Shown in pieces: positions 8,951 through 18,431 of a DNA stretch of 64,000 bases. The translations under genes and the position numbers were made by a program. The stretch is from Bog-473 sp963744935 (GTDB taxonomy: Bacteria; Actinomycetota; Acidimicrobiia; Acidimicrobiales; RAAP-2): NCBI GenBank assembly GCA_963744935.1, contig CAVUVM010000001.1:62001-126000 (forward strand), written 5' to 3'. The notes beneath the pieces were generated by a model that did no database searches, had not been told where the DNA came from, and saw only the letters and a program-made list of their open reading frames with translations. Numbering within the stretch: position 1 is the first letter of the stretch; each line of letters starts with the position of its first letter.

Positions 8951-9382
8951 ATGCCTTCGACGAGCGAGCCTTTCGACGAGCAGCCTTTCGACCTGTCCCA
9001 CACCTTCGTGCACCTCGGGCTCGGCTCGACGGCGACGGTCCTGCCCGACTTCACCTGGACGCCCGAGTGTCTCGAGTCCTATGCCGCGCGCTTCGCGTCC
9101 GACGGCAGAGAGGGCCGGCTGGTGTGCATCACACCGCAGTCCGCCACCTGGGACACCTGGGAACGCCACCCCGCCGGCGAGGAGGTCGTGGTGCTCCTCT
9201 CGGGCCGGGTCGACCTCGTCCAGGACTTCGACGGGGACGAGCGAGTCGTCGCGCTGCGACCCGGTCAGGCCGCGGTCAACCCGGCCGGGGTCTGGCACAC
9301 TGCGCGGGTGCACGAGCCCGGCGCCGCGCTCTTCATCACCCCGGGAGCGGGGACCGAGCACAAGCCGGCCGCTGTCCGCTGA
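8951..9382 (+). CDS. Cupin domain protein
   Basis: 143 residues. The core matches a single small cupin barrel: the HPAGEEVVVLLSGRVDLV segment is motif 1 and PGQAAVNPAGVWHTARV is motif 2. The motif-1 H-x-E and motif-2 His positions are plausible metal ligands. It is on the same strand 24 bases after the NIPSNAP-like gene and probably in the same operon. Function is unknown; cupins of this size are often isomerases, sensors or dioxygenases. Confidence 0.75.
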   Translation: MPSTSEPFDEQPFDLSHTFVHLGLGSTATVLPDFTWTPECLESYAARFASDGREGRLVCITPQSATWDTWERHPAGEEVVVLLSGRVDLVQDFDGDERVVALRPGQAAVNPAGVWHTARVHEPGAALFITPGAGTEHKPAAVR

Positions 9383-9413
9383 GCTCCACCACTTCGGATA
9401 GAGCCTTGCCCCT

Positions 9414-10856
9414 TTACGTCGTGGCGACAGGCGTGCCGACGACCTCGGCGTTGAGCCCGTGGGCAGAGGGCCACACGAAGACCCCGTTGACGGTCACGCC
9501 GACGGTGCTCGGTGTGCTCGGTGGCGGCCCTGACGCAGGTGCGTCGTCCTGCGTGCACGGGGAGTACTGCGTCGTACCGGTCCGCTTGCCGCCGCCCGGA
9601 GTGCCCTTCGCGACCGTGACCGTGTAGGTCGGGATCGTCTCGCACCACAGTCTCTGGTGCGCCTTCAGGGGCGCCGCCGTACCGGTGGACGTGTCGAGCA
9701 CCACCGTCTTGCCGCTCACGGATTGGACGACGACGTGCGTCGCATCGACGAAACGCAATCCGTTGCCATACGCCAGGGCGCTCACGTCGGACACGGGATA
9801 GGACCACAGAGGCGACCCGGTCGCAGGGTCGAATCCCACCAGCTTCAATGTGAGCCCGCGCAGCGACGGCGGGCTCGTGGCGGTCTTCGAGTAGTGGACC
9901 GTGCCGGTGTATTGACAGCTCACCTGCGACGTCAAGAAGGCCAGCGAGCCCAGGCACTGGTAGGAGCCCCCGATGCTCCACTGCGTGGCTCCGGTCGCCA
10001 CCGAGAAGCCAACGGTCTTGTAGTTGCCAAAATCAAAGCTGGTGCCACTGCTGAGGACCCCGACCGTGCCGACATTGAGGCCGCCCACGGCATCGATGTT
10101 CCACCCGTAGCTGGGGTCGTACCCCGGGCCGAAGATTGAGGCCACACTCTTCGTCCACGCGATGGCGCCCGTCGCAGACAGCTGCTCGAGCGTCGGCGTC
10201 GAGGCACTGCTCTGGTACAGGCTCGGTGCCAAGGCCCGATCGGGACCGCTGACGACGAGACGTGTCTGACCGGTCGACGCATCGATGATGGTGAGCTCGG
10301 ACGACGCGTTGGCGCCGTACGTTGGGATGCAGAAGTCCTGATTGCTCACACACGCGGCTGGGTTGTCGGCAACGATGAATGGGCCCGGCTGCTCCCATTC
10401 GACCGCCCCCGTCGCGGCGTTTATCCCGGCGAGCATCACGGTCGGCTCCACCGTGCTCCCGGCGGGGACGAGGTCGGCCACGACGGCCCCGGCGGAAGCC
10501 GGTGTGAGCGCGACGCCATTCGTCACAGCCGAACCGGCGTAGGGATGTCGCCACAGCACGGTGTCGCTGACCGGATCGACGCCGTCGAGATACAGCGAAT
10601 GGTTCGCGTCGACGCTCACCACGACCGCTGTCGATCCGACCGCGATGGGACCACCGACGACGTCGAGTGACCGGGCGGACAGAGCCTGCACCGCGCCATC
10701 CGCCGCGGTCGCTGTGAGCGCGGTCACCGCGGCGAGGGACGAGACCAGCCCGATCGACGCCGCCGCGGACACGAGAAGCCGGAGCCGCGTCCTCGGCACT
10801 GGCGAGGCGCGCCTTCCTGCGCGGCTACAGCGGTGCACAGTCACCCTTCGGCGCAT
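9414..10856 (-). CDS. Secreted PQQ-like beta-propeller repeat protein
   Basis: 480 residues with an Arg-rich n-region and hydrophobic segment (about residues 24-50), giving an export signal. The mature protein repeats the motif of PQQ-like propeller blades, such as DPVSDTVLWRHPYAGS, NAATGAVEWEQPG and DPATGSPLWSYPV. Such proteins are usually extracytoplasmic binding or scaffold proteins, not quinoproteins. An actual PQQ cofactor is not suggested. The gene is convergent with the cupin gene and divergent from the PH-domain pair. A later start inside the Arg-rich leader is possible. Confidence 0.78.
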   Translation of the reverse strand: MRRRVTVHRCSRAGRRASPVPRTRLRLLVSAAASIGLVSSLAAVTALTATAADGAVQALSARSLDVVGGPIAVGSTAVVVSVDANHSLYLDGVDPVSDTVLWRHPYAGSAVTNGVALTPASAGAVVADLVPAGSTVEPTVMLAGINAATGAVEWEQPGPFIVADNPAACVSNQDFCIPTYGANASSELTIIDASTGQTRLVVSGPDRALAPSLYQSSASTPTLEQLSATGAIAWTKSVASIFGPGYDPSYGWNIDAVGGLNVGTVGVLSSGTSFDFGNYKTVGFSVATGATQWSIGGSYQCLGSLAFLTSQVSCQYTGTVHYSKTATSPPSLRGLTLKLVGFDPATGSPLWSYPVSDVSALAYGNGLRFVDATHVVVQSVSGKTVVLDTSTGTAAPLKAHQRLWCETIPTYTVTVAKGTPGGGKRTGTTQYSPCTQDDAPASGPPPSTPSTVGVTVNGVFVWPSAHGLNAEVVGTPVATT

Positions 10857-11004
10857 TGACGCCGGTGCCAGAGGACGACGGGCACGAAGTGCACCGGCGG
10901 CCCGACGAATTGAGGGCAGGTTGTCGGGCTGCCCCGGCGTCCAGCCGGCAACCCGACCACAATTGCCACCCGAGGCCGGACCTGCTCCCTTTAACGTCTA
11001 GGGC

Positions 11005-11484
11005 ATGACTACGGGCGAATCGCAACCGTGGCTGCGCCCGTCGCCGGAACTCTGGCGGATGCGACGGGCCGAGGTGCTCACCATCACCCTTGTCTTCGGG
11101 GCGTTCTTCGGCCTCACCTTCCTGGTTACACGCGGACCGTTGGCGGGCCTGATCAGCGTGCTCGTGTGGGTCGCGCTCGGTGGCCTGTTCGCCTGGTTCT
11201 TCCGCCGCCGGTTTCGGGCCTGGCGTTACCAGGAGCGTCACGAGGACCTGCTGGTGGCCCGCGGCGTCATGGTGCAGCGGCTCTCCGTCGTGCCATATGG
11301 GCGCATGCAGTTCGTCGAGGTGACCGCCGGGCCTATTGAGCGCCTGTTCCATCTCTCGACGGTCAAGTTGCACACCGCGGCCGCGGCGAGCGACGCCCGC
11401 ATCCCCGGCCTCGAGACCGTCGAGGCGGCGCAGTTGCGTGATCGGCTCACCGAGCTGGGTGAGGCGATGGCGGCGGGGATGTGA
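11005..11484 (+). CDS. PH domain-containing membrane protein (YdbS-like)
   Basis: 159 residues. Two membrane helices (about residues 25-65) are followed by a bacterial PH domain of the bPH2/DUF304 type. The domain includes HEDLLVARGVMVQRLSVVPYGRMQFVEV and the strand that ends with ASDARIPGL. The stop overlaps the next gene by 4 bases, and the pair matches the common ydbS-ydbT arrangement of actinobacteria and firmicutes. Suggested role is envelope-associated; the biochemical function of the family is unknown. Confidence 0.82.
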   Translation: MTTGESQPWLRPSPELWRMRRAEVLTITLVFGAFFGLTFLVTRGPLAGLISVLVWVALGGLFAWFFRRRFRAWRYQERHEDLLVARGVMVQRLSVVPYGRMQFVEVTAGPIERLFHLSTVKLHTAAAASDARIPGLETVEAAQLRDRLTELGEAMAAGM

Positions 11485-13034
11485 CACCGGAGACACCGGA
11501 GACACCGGAGCCACCCCAGGGCCCCGCAGCGGCCGAGGCTCCTGAGGCGCAGCCGGCCGAGAGCGAGTGGCAGCGCCTCCATCCGCTCACGCCGATCGCC
11601 CGCATCGGCCGGCTGGCCCCCGCGCTCGTCTTCTTGGTGCTCGTCTCCACCGTGCACTCGAGGGCCGAGAACAGCACGGCCGAGACCGACTACCTCGTCG
11701 TCATCACGCTCGGGTCGGCCGTCTACGGCTACGTCCACTGGATGGTGACGCGCTGGCGCTTCGAGGGCGACACGCTGCGCATTGAGACCGGGCTCATCCG
11801 CAAGGACTCGCGCCGCCTGCCGCTCGCCCGGATCCAGGCCGTCGACATCGTCCGCCCGCTGCTGGCCCGCCTCCTCGGCGTGTCCGAGCTGCGCGTGCGC
11901 CTGGCGGGGTCGGGGTCAACCGACGGGCGGCTGGCCTATCTCTCACAATCCCAGGCGGCCGAGCTCCGCCTCGTTCTCCTGGCCGGGCACCGAGAGGCCG
12001 ACGCGGCTCTCTCCCCGAACACCGGCCTGCCGATGGCGGCGGTCACCCCGGGCCGGTTGATCAGCTCGGTGCTGCTCTCGCTCATCACCTTCGTGCTCGT
12101 CGGCACGGTGGCCGCGCTCGCCACGCTCGACCAGTTCGAGCCGAGCACGGCCCGCGTGGCGACGGGGTTCGTCGCCGTGTACCTGGTCAGCTTCGCCGGA
12201 GTGATGTGGCGGCGCCTCTCGGGCCAGTACGGCTTCATCGCGGTGGAGGGGCCCGAGGGTGTGCGCATCCGCCGGGGCTTGCTCCAGACCATCTCCGAGA
12301 CGGTGCCGTATTCGCGCATACAGGCGGTGCGCCAGGTCCAGCCCATCTTGTGGCGGCCCTTTGGCTGGGTGCGCCTGGAGGTCGACGTGGCGGGCGCGAC
12401 GGCGCGCAACCAACGGGGCGAGGGCACAAGCGTGGTGCGCAAGGCCGTGTTGCCGGTGGGCTCCCAACAGGATTCGTGGCACCTCTTGGCGCGGCTCCTC
12501 GGCGCGCCCGACCCGGCGCGCACACCGCCACCGACGCGCGCACGCTGGAAGGCGCCGCTCAGCTTCCACTTCCTCTCGGCCGGCTTCGACGACAGCCATG
12601 CCATGTGCGTCACCGGCCGGCTCAATCGCACGACCACGTGGGTCCCCTTCGAGAAGACCCAGAGCATCCGCCGGGTCCAGGGCCCGCTGCAGCGCCCACT
12701 CGGTCTCGCCACAGTGCACGTGGACGTGGCAGGGAGACGCACGCGGGCGGAGTTCCGCGACCGTGAGGAGGCCGACGCCGACCGACTGGTCGAGGAGCTG
12801 ACTGCGCTCAGCCGGGCGGCTCGGCTGCGGCGCTCGGCCGGGGCTGCGGCAGCGGCAGCGGCCGACGGATTGGCAGCTGCGGCAGCGCCAGGTTCAGCCG
12901 GCGTGCCGCCCTCGGGTTGGTACCCCGACCCCTCGGGCCGGCACGAACAGCGCTACTGGCACGACGGCCGCTGGACCGAGCAGGTCGGCGACGGCGGCCG
13001 TCGCAGCGTCGAAGCGCTTACGCCGATGCCGTGA
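11481..13034 (+). CDS. PH domain protein (YdbT-like) with C-terminal DUF2510
   Basis: 517 residues from a GTG that overlaps the upstream stop. A Pro/Glu-rich leader precedes two hydrophobic pairs (about 50-90 and 190-245), each followed by a bPH2 domain. A third PH-like segment ends the core (VTGRLNRTTTWVPFEKTQSI). After an Ala-rich linker comes a DUF2510 motif, SGWYPDPSGRHEQRYWHDG, which is common in actinobacterial membrane proteins. The last 17 bases overlap the convergent P450 gene. It probably forms a complex with the upstream YdbS-like protein. Confidence 0.85.
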   Translation: MTPETPETPEPPQGPAAAEAPEAQPAESEWQRLHPLTPIARIGRLAPALVFLVLVSTVHSRAENSTAETDYLVVITLGSAVYGYVHWMVTRWRFEGDTLRIETGLIRKDSRRLPLARIQAVDIVRPLLARLLGVSELRVRLAGSGSTDGRLAYLSQSQAAELRLVLLAGHREADAALSPNTGLPMAAVTPGRLISSVLLSLITFVLVGTVAALATLDQFEPSTARVATGFVAVYLVSFAGVMWRRLSGQYGFIAVEGPEGVRIRRGLLQTISETVPYSRIQAVRQVQPILWRPFGWVRLEVDVAGATARNQRGEGTSVVRKAVLPVGSQQDSWHLLARLLGAPDPARTPPPTRARWKAPLSFHFLSAGFDDSHAMCVTGRLNRTTTWVPFEKTQSIRRVQGPLQRPLGLATVHVDVAGRRTRAEFRDREEADADRLVEELTALSRAARLRRSAGAAAAAAADGLAAAAAPGSAGVPPSGWYPDPSGRHEQRYWHDGRWTEQVGDGGRRSVEALTPMP

Positions 13035-14265
13035 AGCGCATCGGGAAGTGGTCGATGGAGCGGATGCCCGGCGTGTAGACGAGCGTGTGCCCCGGCTCGA
13101 TCTCGTACTCGGGGATCCGCTTGTGCCACTCCCGCAGCGCCACGCGCAACTCGAGGCGCGCCAGGTGCGAGCCCAGGCAGCGGTGGATGCCGCCGCCGAA
13201 GGCGATGTGCGGGTTGACGTCGCGGTCGAAGCGCACGACGTCGCCGTCGGGGAACTCGGCCTCGTCCGTGTTGGCCGACCCGATCATCACCATGACCGCG
13301 TCCCCCGCCTGCACGGGGCATCCGCCGAGCTCGGTGTCGGCCACCGCCACGCGTGCGATGCCCATGACCGGGGTCTCCCAGCGCAGCAGCTCCTCGATGG
13401 CGTTGGGGATCACCTCGGGGTCCTCCACCAGTTGGCTCCGATGGTCGGGGTGCTGGGCCAGGAAGGAGAACATGCAGTCGAGGGTCGCGGTGACGGTGTC
13501 GAGACCGGCGATGAGGAACAGGAAGCAGATGTCCAAGATGTCCTCGCGTGTCAGCCGGTCACCCTCCATCTCGGCGTCGAGGAACATCGAGAGCAGGTCG
13601 TCCTTGCGCTCGATCTCGCGCTTGTCGAGCACTTCGTTGAAGTAGTCGTAGACCGAGTCGGCGATCTGCTGCTGGTAGGCCTTCGCCTCGGTCGAGCCGT
13701 AGAGCTTCCCGACGACGTGGTCGGGCCGGATGATGCCATCCTTCATTTTGAGGAAGGTGTCGAGCTCCTCGAGCGGCAGGCCCAACAGGGTCAAGAAGAC
13801 CTCGGAGGGGAACGGGATCGAGAACTGCTTGGCGAAGTCCACCTCTCCCTTGTCGATGAAGCCGTCGATCAGGTTGTTGACGAGGGTCGAGACCTCGGCG
13901 TCCATCGCCTGCATCTTGCGCGGCGCGAAGATCGGGTCGAGGAGCTTGCGGAACTTCTTATGATCCGGCGGGTCGATCTGCAGCGGGATCATCGGCCGCT
14001 TGTTGCACAAGTCGACCGCATCCATGTTGGAGGAGAAGATCTCGGGGTGCCGCAGCGCCTCCATGATGTCCTCCTTGCGCGAGAGTAAGACCCCCTTGCC
14101 GGAGGGCAGGTCGTTGATCGGCATGACCGGCATCTCGTCGCGCAGCGCCTTCCAGACCGGCTGCGGGTTGGCCGCCATGTCGGGGCCCATGCCGTCCATC
14201 ACGCCCCCCGAGCCGTATCCCTCTTGGCTGCTCTCCCCCTCGGTGGTCTCCAAGGTCTCTGACAT
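13018..14265 (-). CDS. Cytochrome P450
   Basis: 415-residue heme-thiolate monooxygenase. Signatures are the I-helix oxygen-binding AGLDTVTATLD, the ExxR motif in EELLRW and the heme loop AFGGGIHRCLGSHLAR with the axial cysteine. No ferredoxin or reductase gene is adjacent, so redox partners must come from elsewhere. ATG 14265 lies 4 bases after the TetR stop, and GGAG overlaps the end of tetR, so the two are co-transcribed. The usual bacterial P450 length is about 400, which fits. Substrate is unknown; steroid, terpene or fatty-acid hydroxylation is possible. Confidence 0.93.
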   Translation of the reverse strand: MSETLETTEGESSQEGYGSGGVMDGMGPDMAANPQPVWKALRDEMPVMPINDLPSGKGVLLSRKEDIMEALRHPEIFSSNMDAVDLCNKRPMIPLQIDPPDHKKFRKLLDPIFAPRKMQAMDAEVSTLVNNLIDGFIDKGEVDFAKQFSIPFPSEVFLTLLGLPLEELDTFLKMKDGIIRPDHVVGKLYGSTEAKAYQQQIADSVYDYFNEVLDKREIERKDDLLSMFLDAEMEGDRLTREDILDICFLFLIAGLDTVTATLDCMFSFLAQHPDHRSQLVEDPEVIPNAIEELLRWETPVMGIARVAVADTELGGCPVQAGDAVMVMIGSANTDEAEFPDGDVVRFDRDVNPHIAFGGGIHRCLGSHLARLELRVALREWHKRIPEYEIEPGHTLVYTPGIRSIDHFPMRFTASA

Positions 14266-14269
14266 CTCG

Positions 14270-14890
14270 TTACTCCGATCTGATCTGAAGGATGTGGTTG
14301 ACGGACTCGACGAGCGACGCATCGTCTGACTCGGGGATGATCCAGCTCGATGCGAAGAGGCGCACGATCACGTCGGCCAGCTGCTCGCGCCCGAGCGCCC
14401 CGCTGGCGACCGCGGGCACCGTGTCGAGCGCGTCGCCGAGGCGGTAGACGAGCTCGTCACGCAGCGACGGCAGGTGGTCGAGCAGGTAGCCGATGACGAA
14501 GCCGGACTCGGACTCGAAGAGCGGGCGGCACGGGTGGGTGCGGATGAAGTCGAACGAGTACGCCATGAAGGCGCCGATCCGTTCCTCGGGCTGCACCGCG
14601 GTCGCCAGGACCTCGTCGAGCCCGTGGCTGAAGCGCACCGCGTCGTAGTCCGCCGCGGCAGCGAGGACGGAGTCCTTGCTCGGGAAGTAGCGGTACAGGG
14701 TCCCTCGCGACACCCCGGCCTTCTCTGCGATCTCTTGCATCCCGAGCCGCTTGACGCCGCGCCGGCCGACGAGGCCGAGCGCGGCGGTGAGCAGGCGCTC
14801 CTCGGTGGCACTGAACGTTCGTACGGACACGCCCAGCGTGTCGAGCCCCCTGGCCTGGCCCTGATGGACCTCGTCAAGCGTGGCGGTCAT
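14270..14890 (-). CDS. TetR family transcriptional regulator
   Basis: 206 residues. The N-terminal helix-turn-helix is AEKAGVSRGTLYRYFPSKDS (about residues 55-74), followed by a ligand-binding helical domain. It is the first gene of a two-gene operon with the P450. A 13-bp palindrome lies 15 bases upstream of its start, so it probably represses its own operon and responds to a P450 substrate-like ligand. The ligand cannot be read from sequence. Confidence 0.9.
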   Translation of the reverse strand: MTATLDEVHQGQARGLDTLGVSVRTFSATEERLLTAALGLVGRRGVKRLGMQEIAEKAGVSRGTLYRYFPSKDSVLAAAADYDAVRFSHGLDEVLATAVQPEERIGAFMAYSFDFIRTHPCRPLFESESGFVIGYLLDHLPSLRDELVYRLGDALDTVPAVASGALGREQLADVIVRLFASSWIIPESDDASLVESVNHILQIRSE

Positions 14891-14905
14891 TACCTACACA
14901 TATTA

Positions 14906-14918
14906 GACACTTTGTGTC
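14906..14918. promoter_or_regulatory. Palindromic operator and promoter of the tetR-P450 operon
   Basis: GACACTTTGTGTC is a perfect 5-bp-arm palindrome with a 3-nt centre. On the minus strand it sits just before a TAATAT -10-like hexamer (14899-14904), with CGGACA as a weak -35 about 18 bases upstream. A TetR dimer bound here would block the promoter. Binding is inferred. Confidence 0.55.
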
Positions 14919-15048
14919 CGTTTTGTCCGACCACTGCGGGCGGCGACGCTCCGGGGGGAAGCGTTTTCGCTGCTGAGAGCATTGCTGGCGCAGAGCCCGG
15001 AGCGGGCCGGCGCTGGGCCGCCGCGGGGCCGGCGCGGGCCGATCCGGG

Positions 15049-17760
15049 TCAGGCCTGCGGGAGCCCGCCACTCTGGTCCGGCGTCGGCGGGGCCGGGCGC
15101 GGTGACCACCAGCGGCGAACCGTCGGCACCACGAACAGCGCGAGGAGAGCGACCAGGCCGATGAGCGTCGCCAACAGGCCGAGCGTGTCGGCCGAGGACC
15201 CGCCGTAGTTGAGGGTCACGTCGTGGCTCGTCGGCACCACCACCATGAGGTTGGGGGTGACCCGCCACGGACCGTCGGCGCCGCTCGCGTGCCAGTTGGG
15301 GAAGTAGGACACCTTCACCAGCACGGGCGTCCCCACCCGCGAGACGTGGAAGCTCACGGACGTGTTCGTGTCGGAGATGTCCGAGACCTTGGTCGTGCCC
15401 ACGTGCTTGGCGGTCGCCACGATGTCGTTGAGGGGTGTGCGGGGCCACGACGAGGGCCCGTCTTGGGCCAGCTCCACGTTCCACCGGGTCGGGTCGTCGT
15501 ACCAGGCGACCGACGGCGCGAGCCAGCTCGACGGCGCCGGCTTCACGCCCGAGAGCACGACGGGGTCGTTGGCCAACGGGGTGACCAGCGAGGAATCCTT
15601 CACCACGTAGATGTCCCACGTCGTGTGCGTGAGGATCCCGTCATAGTTGTAGGTCCACGGTCCCGTCCTGGCCACGAGCTTGAGCGCGGGATCGGCGTTT
15701 GCCTGCTGCTCCACCTCGGGTGACTCGGCCATGAAGTACTTCACACCGAGCAGCTGGAGGTGCTGCACCCCGAGGGTCACGTCCACGGAGCCGTAGGGCA
15801 GGCCGACCTCGGGGTCCGAGGGCGCCTCGGACAGCTCGGCCTGGTCGAGGAAGTGATACGGCGTCGTCGTCGACGACTCGAAGAGCAAGCCCTCCATGGA
15901 GTCGATGCAGCCGTTCGTCCAATAGGGAAGGAGCATGAGCGCCTCGGGCGTGCCGAAGCGGTTCTCGCTGGCGCTGTACTCCCACATCTCGCGGCCGCAG
16001 CCGTAGCGCTTCGAGACCGAGTCCATCGTCTCCATGATGGAGTGGTACTCGGGATAGGAGGACTGTCCCTCGTAGCCGATGTAGTTGTAGCTCGACCAGT
16101 TGGTCACCTCGTTGGGGCCCACCGTCACCGGCAGGGCCGAGGCCGAGACGAAGAAGGGGGGCGTCACGATGGCCATGACAACCAGGAGGCCCAGCACCGC
16201 GCCCCCGACCGCGGCGGGGGCCCATCGCCGCGGAGGAGCCGGGCGGCGCCGGCGCGGCGCCTCGGGCTCAGGCTCGGGGTGAACGGGCTGCTCGGTCTGC
16301 TCTGGCTGCTCGGGCTGCACCGGCCCGGTCGGTGGGCTGTATACGCCCGCAGACATCTGCGTCGTCGCGGCGGGAAAGTCCGGCGCCTCCCACGCAGGCG
16401 CGGAGGGTGGTGGCACCGCCACCGCCACCCAGACCGGTTCTCGAGCAGGCTGCTCCCGTCTGCGGTCGGCTCGGCGCCGCCAGATCTCGGCCACCGCGAT
16501 GCAGATCGTCCCGAACGTCCATGCCGCCATGAGGTACACCGAGATGAACCAAAGCGGCAGAAGCCGGACGTTGTAGAGGCTGCCCTGTGGATCGACGGCG
16601 GTGGCGACCGCGGAGGCGATACCCAGGATCGTGAGCGCGATCCCGAACCGGCTCCGCAACCAGAAGGCCAGTAGGACGCCGATGCCGGCGGTCACGAGCG
16701 CCCAGGCGTCGGCTTCGCGGAAGTACTGGGCCCAGCCCTCGACGTTCGTGTAACCCATCGACGTGGTGTAGGCGTGCTCCAGGCCGAAGGGCACCAGCCA
16801 GAAGCCTGAGAGCAGGAGGCCGATCCCCACGGTCGACCCGGCCCACCACAGTGTCCGCGTCCACGGGACACGCGCACGGGGTGCGTTGTTGCGCCACAAC
16901 AGCTCGCCCCCGTCTGCGATGCCCCACCGGACGGGCAGGAGCTCGATCACGGTCAGGATCAGCGCACCGCCGAGCGCGTACATGGCGGGGAGGATGTGGG
17001 CCAGCACGCACCCGGCCAGCACGAACGCCGCCCAGCCCCGGTATTTCCCCTCCCGTACCGCGCAGGCGAAAAGGCCGAGGAACAAGATGGCGAGGGACAG
17101 GCTGAAGGAGTACGCGTACTCCCCGGCCATGGTCGAGAAGAGGTTCCCCCCGTAGATCGTGAACGTGTAGTCGAACAAAAAGGGCAGGGTGGCCGCTGCC
17201 AAAAGGGTGGGAAGAGGAGGGCGCAGGCGGAAGAACCGACCGCAGGCCCAGGCGCAGACGGGCAGCAGCACCGAGCCGAGGATCGTGCCCAACTTGAACG
17301 CGACGTCGTAGGAGATGATCCAGCCGCCGACGGCGATGAAGAAGTCGGGCAGCGTGAAATAGAAGGTGTAGAGCGGGAAGCCGTCGTACCAACCGGGATC
17401 CCACCCGGTCAGATGGCCGTGCGAGATGAGCGACTCGAGGTACTTGGGCATCGCGATGTGCGCGCCCGTGTCGCCGCCCGTCGTCGTCGTGTTCGAGAAG
17501 AGCAGGCTCGGGTGGAGCTGCCACAGGGTGACGACGATGACGCTGGCGATCGTGATGACGGTGATCACACCGGGCACCCACCACCAGGTGGGGCGGCCGG
17601 TTCGGGCGAAAGCCGGCGCAGGGGGCCCAGTCGCCGGCGTCGGCACCGCCGCGGGCGCCGGCTCTGAGGGCGGCTCCTGGACGCTCACGGCTTCGATGTC
17701 GGGTGGGTCAATCACCGTCGATCGTGGGCCATAGGGCGCGGCCGGACCTCTTCCTCGCAC
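15049..17760 (-). CDS. Large multi-pass membrane protein, 6-pyruvoyl-tetrahydropterin-synthase-related/GT-C type
   Basis: 903 residues with about 12 or more hydrophobic helices. After the first helix comes TTGGDTGAHIAMPKYLESL, then GWDPGWYDGFPLYTFYF. This arrangement, with an acidic motif in the first long extracytoplasmic loop, is seen in GT-C glycosyltransferase-like proteins of the PTPS-related membrane family. A Pro-rich cytoplasmic linker separates the helices from a large extracytoplasmic domain (residues about 540-860), followed by a last helix. The likely role is transfer of a sugar from a lipid carrier to an envelope glycan or protein. A GTG about 16 codons downstream (VIDPPDIE) is an alternative start. 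Confidence 0.7.
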   Translation of the reverse strand: MRGRGPAAPYGPRSTVIDPPDIEAVSVQEPPSEPAPAAVPTPATGPPAPAFARTGRPTWWWVPGVITVITIASVIVVTLWQLHPSLLFSNTTTTGGDTGAHIAMPKYLESLISHGHLTGWDPGWYDGFPLYTFYFTLPDFFIAVGGWIISYDVAFKLGTILGSVLLPVCAWACGRFFRLRPPLPTLLAAATLPFLFDYTFTIYGGNLFSTMAGEYAYSFSLSLAILFLGLFACAVREGKYRGWAAFVLAGCVLAHILPAMYALGGALILTVIELLPVRWGIADGGELLWRNNAPRARVPWTRTLWWAGSTVGIGLLLSGFWLVPFGLEHAYTTSMGYTNVEGWAQYFREADAWALVTAGIGVLLAFWLRSRFGIALTILGIASAVATAVDPQGSLYNVRLLPLWFISVYLMAAWTFGTICIAVAEIWRRRADRRREQPAREPVWVAVAVPPPSAPAWEAPDFPAATTQMSAGVYSPPTGPVQPEQPEQTEQPVHPEPEPEAPRRRRPAPPRRWAPAAVGGAVLGLLVVMAIVTPPFFVSASALPVTVGPNEVTNWSSYNYIGYEGQSSYPEYHSIMETMDSVSKRYGCGREMWEYSASENRFGTPEALMLLPYWTNGCIDSMEGLLFESSTTTPYHFLDQAELSEAPSDPEVGLPYGSVDVTLGVQHLQLLGVKYFMAESPEVEQQANADPALKLVARTGPWTYNYDGILTHTTWDIYVVKDSSLVTPLANDPVVLSGVKPAPSSWLAPSVAWYDDPTRWNVELAQDGPSSWPRTPLNDIVATAKHVGTTKVSDISDTNTSVSFHVSRVGTPVLVKVSYFPNWHASGADGPWRVTPNLMVVVPTSHDVTLNYGGSSADTLGLLATLIGLVALLALFVVPTVRRWWSPRPAPPTPDQSGGLPQA

Positions 17761-17928
17761 CGCGCTCGTACGGCCACATCCGGTTTACGTTACTGGCCGC
17801 ATCTTTGACGGAGGGCTCGGGCAACGCCCCCCTCTACTCGCCGTGAACCGCCCGTACACTGCCCTGACCTGGGGCACGACGGGGCACGACTGGGACCTCG
17901 GGGCCGCCGCCCCGGCGCGCGTCCCGAG

Positions 17929-18252
17929 CTAGCGCGCCGCGGCGACCGGCTCCCGCGCCCGGGTTGTCGTCGGGTACGACGACTCATCGGCATCGGGCTT
18001 CAATGCCCGCAACAACGGGGTGAACATTGGCGGCGGGTCCCCGGCTTCGGGAGCCAACACCGAGTCGATGCTGCGGGCGGCGTGTTGGAGCGCCCCGTAG
18101 AGGCGTTTGCGCCGCCGGTCACCGTTCTCCGTGTCGAAGTAGTAGGCCACCCCGAAGCCGAGGGCGGAAACCAAGATCCTCCCCGAGGTTTTCCTTGCCC
18201 GCCGCGCCCGCCTGTTCGCTGAACTGATCAGCTCCTGCCGGTTGATGTGCAT
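17929..18252 (-). CDS. Small conserved membrane-associated protein of unknown function
   Basis: 107 residues from ATG 18252, selected because GAGGGAGG lies just upstream (18260-18267). A short hydrophobic segment (RILVSALGFGVAYYFD) is followed by DTENGDRRRKRLYGAL. This F/YxDPxxGRRRR-like signature follows a membrane anchor in many small actinobacterial proteins of unknown role, some with BON domains. No catalytic motif is visible. The C-terminal 40 residues are polar. Confidence 0.6.
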   Translation of the reverse strand: MHINRQELISSANRRARRARKTSGRILVSALGFGVAYYFDTENGDRRRKRLYGALQHAARSIDSVLAPEAGDPPPMFTPLLRALKPDADESSYPTTTRAREPVAAAR

Positions 18253-18431
18253 TGCACAACCTCCCTCGCATGATGCGATACCCGGGGTTCTGCCCGGGAA
18301 AACCCCCGTGATCACGGCGGCAGATGGGATTGCACCCAATCGGGCGCCCCGGATCAGAGGGTCGTGCTGAGGTACCGCAGCCGGGAACCGCGCCGAGCCG
18401 ACGACCAGGAGCCGGGGAACTCCTCCTCTTC

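Noticed and set aside
9383..9413. Terminator between convergent cupin and PQQ-propeller genes
   Set aside because: Only 31 bases and no stem worth calling.
13018..13034. Overlap of PH-domain and P450 genes as a misannotation
   Set aside because: Both ends carry normal C-terminal residues; a 17-base convergent overlap is acceptable.
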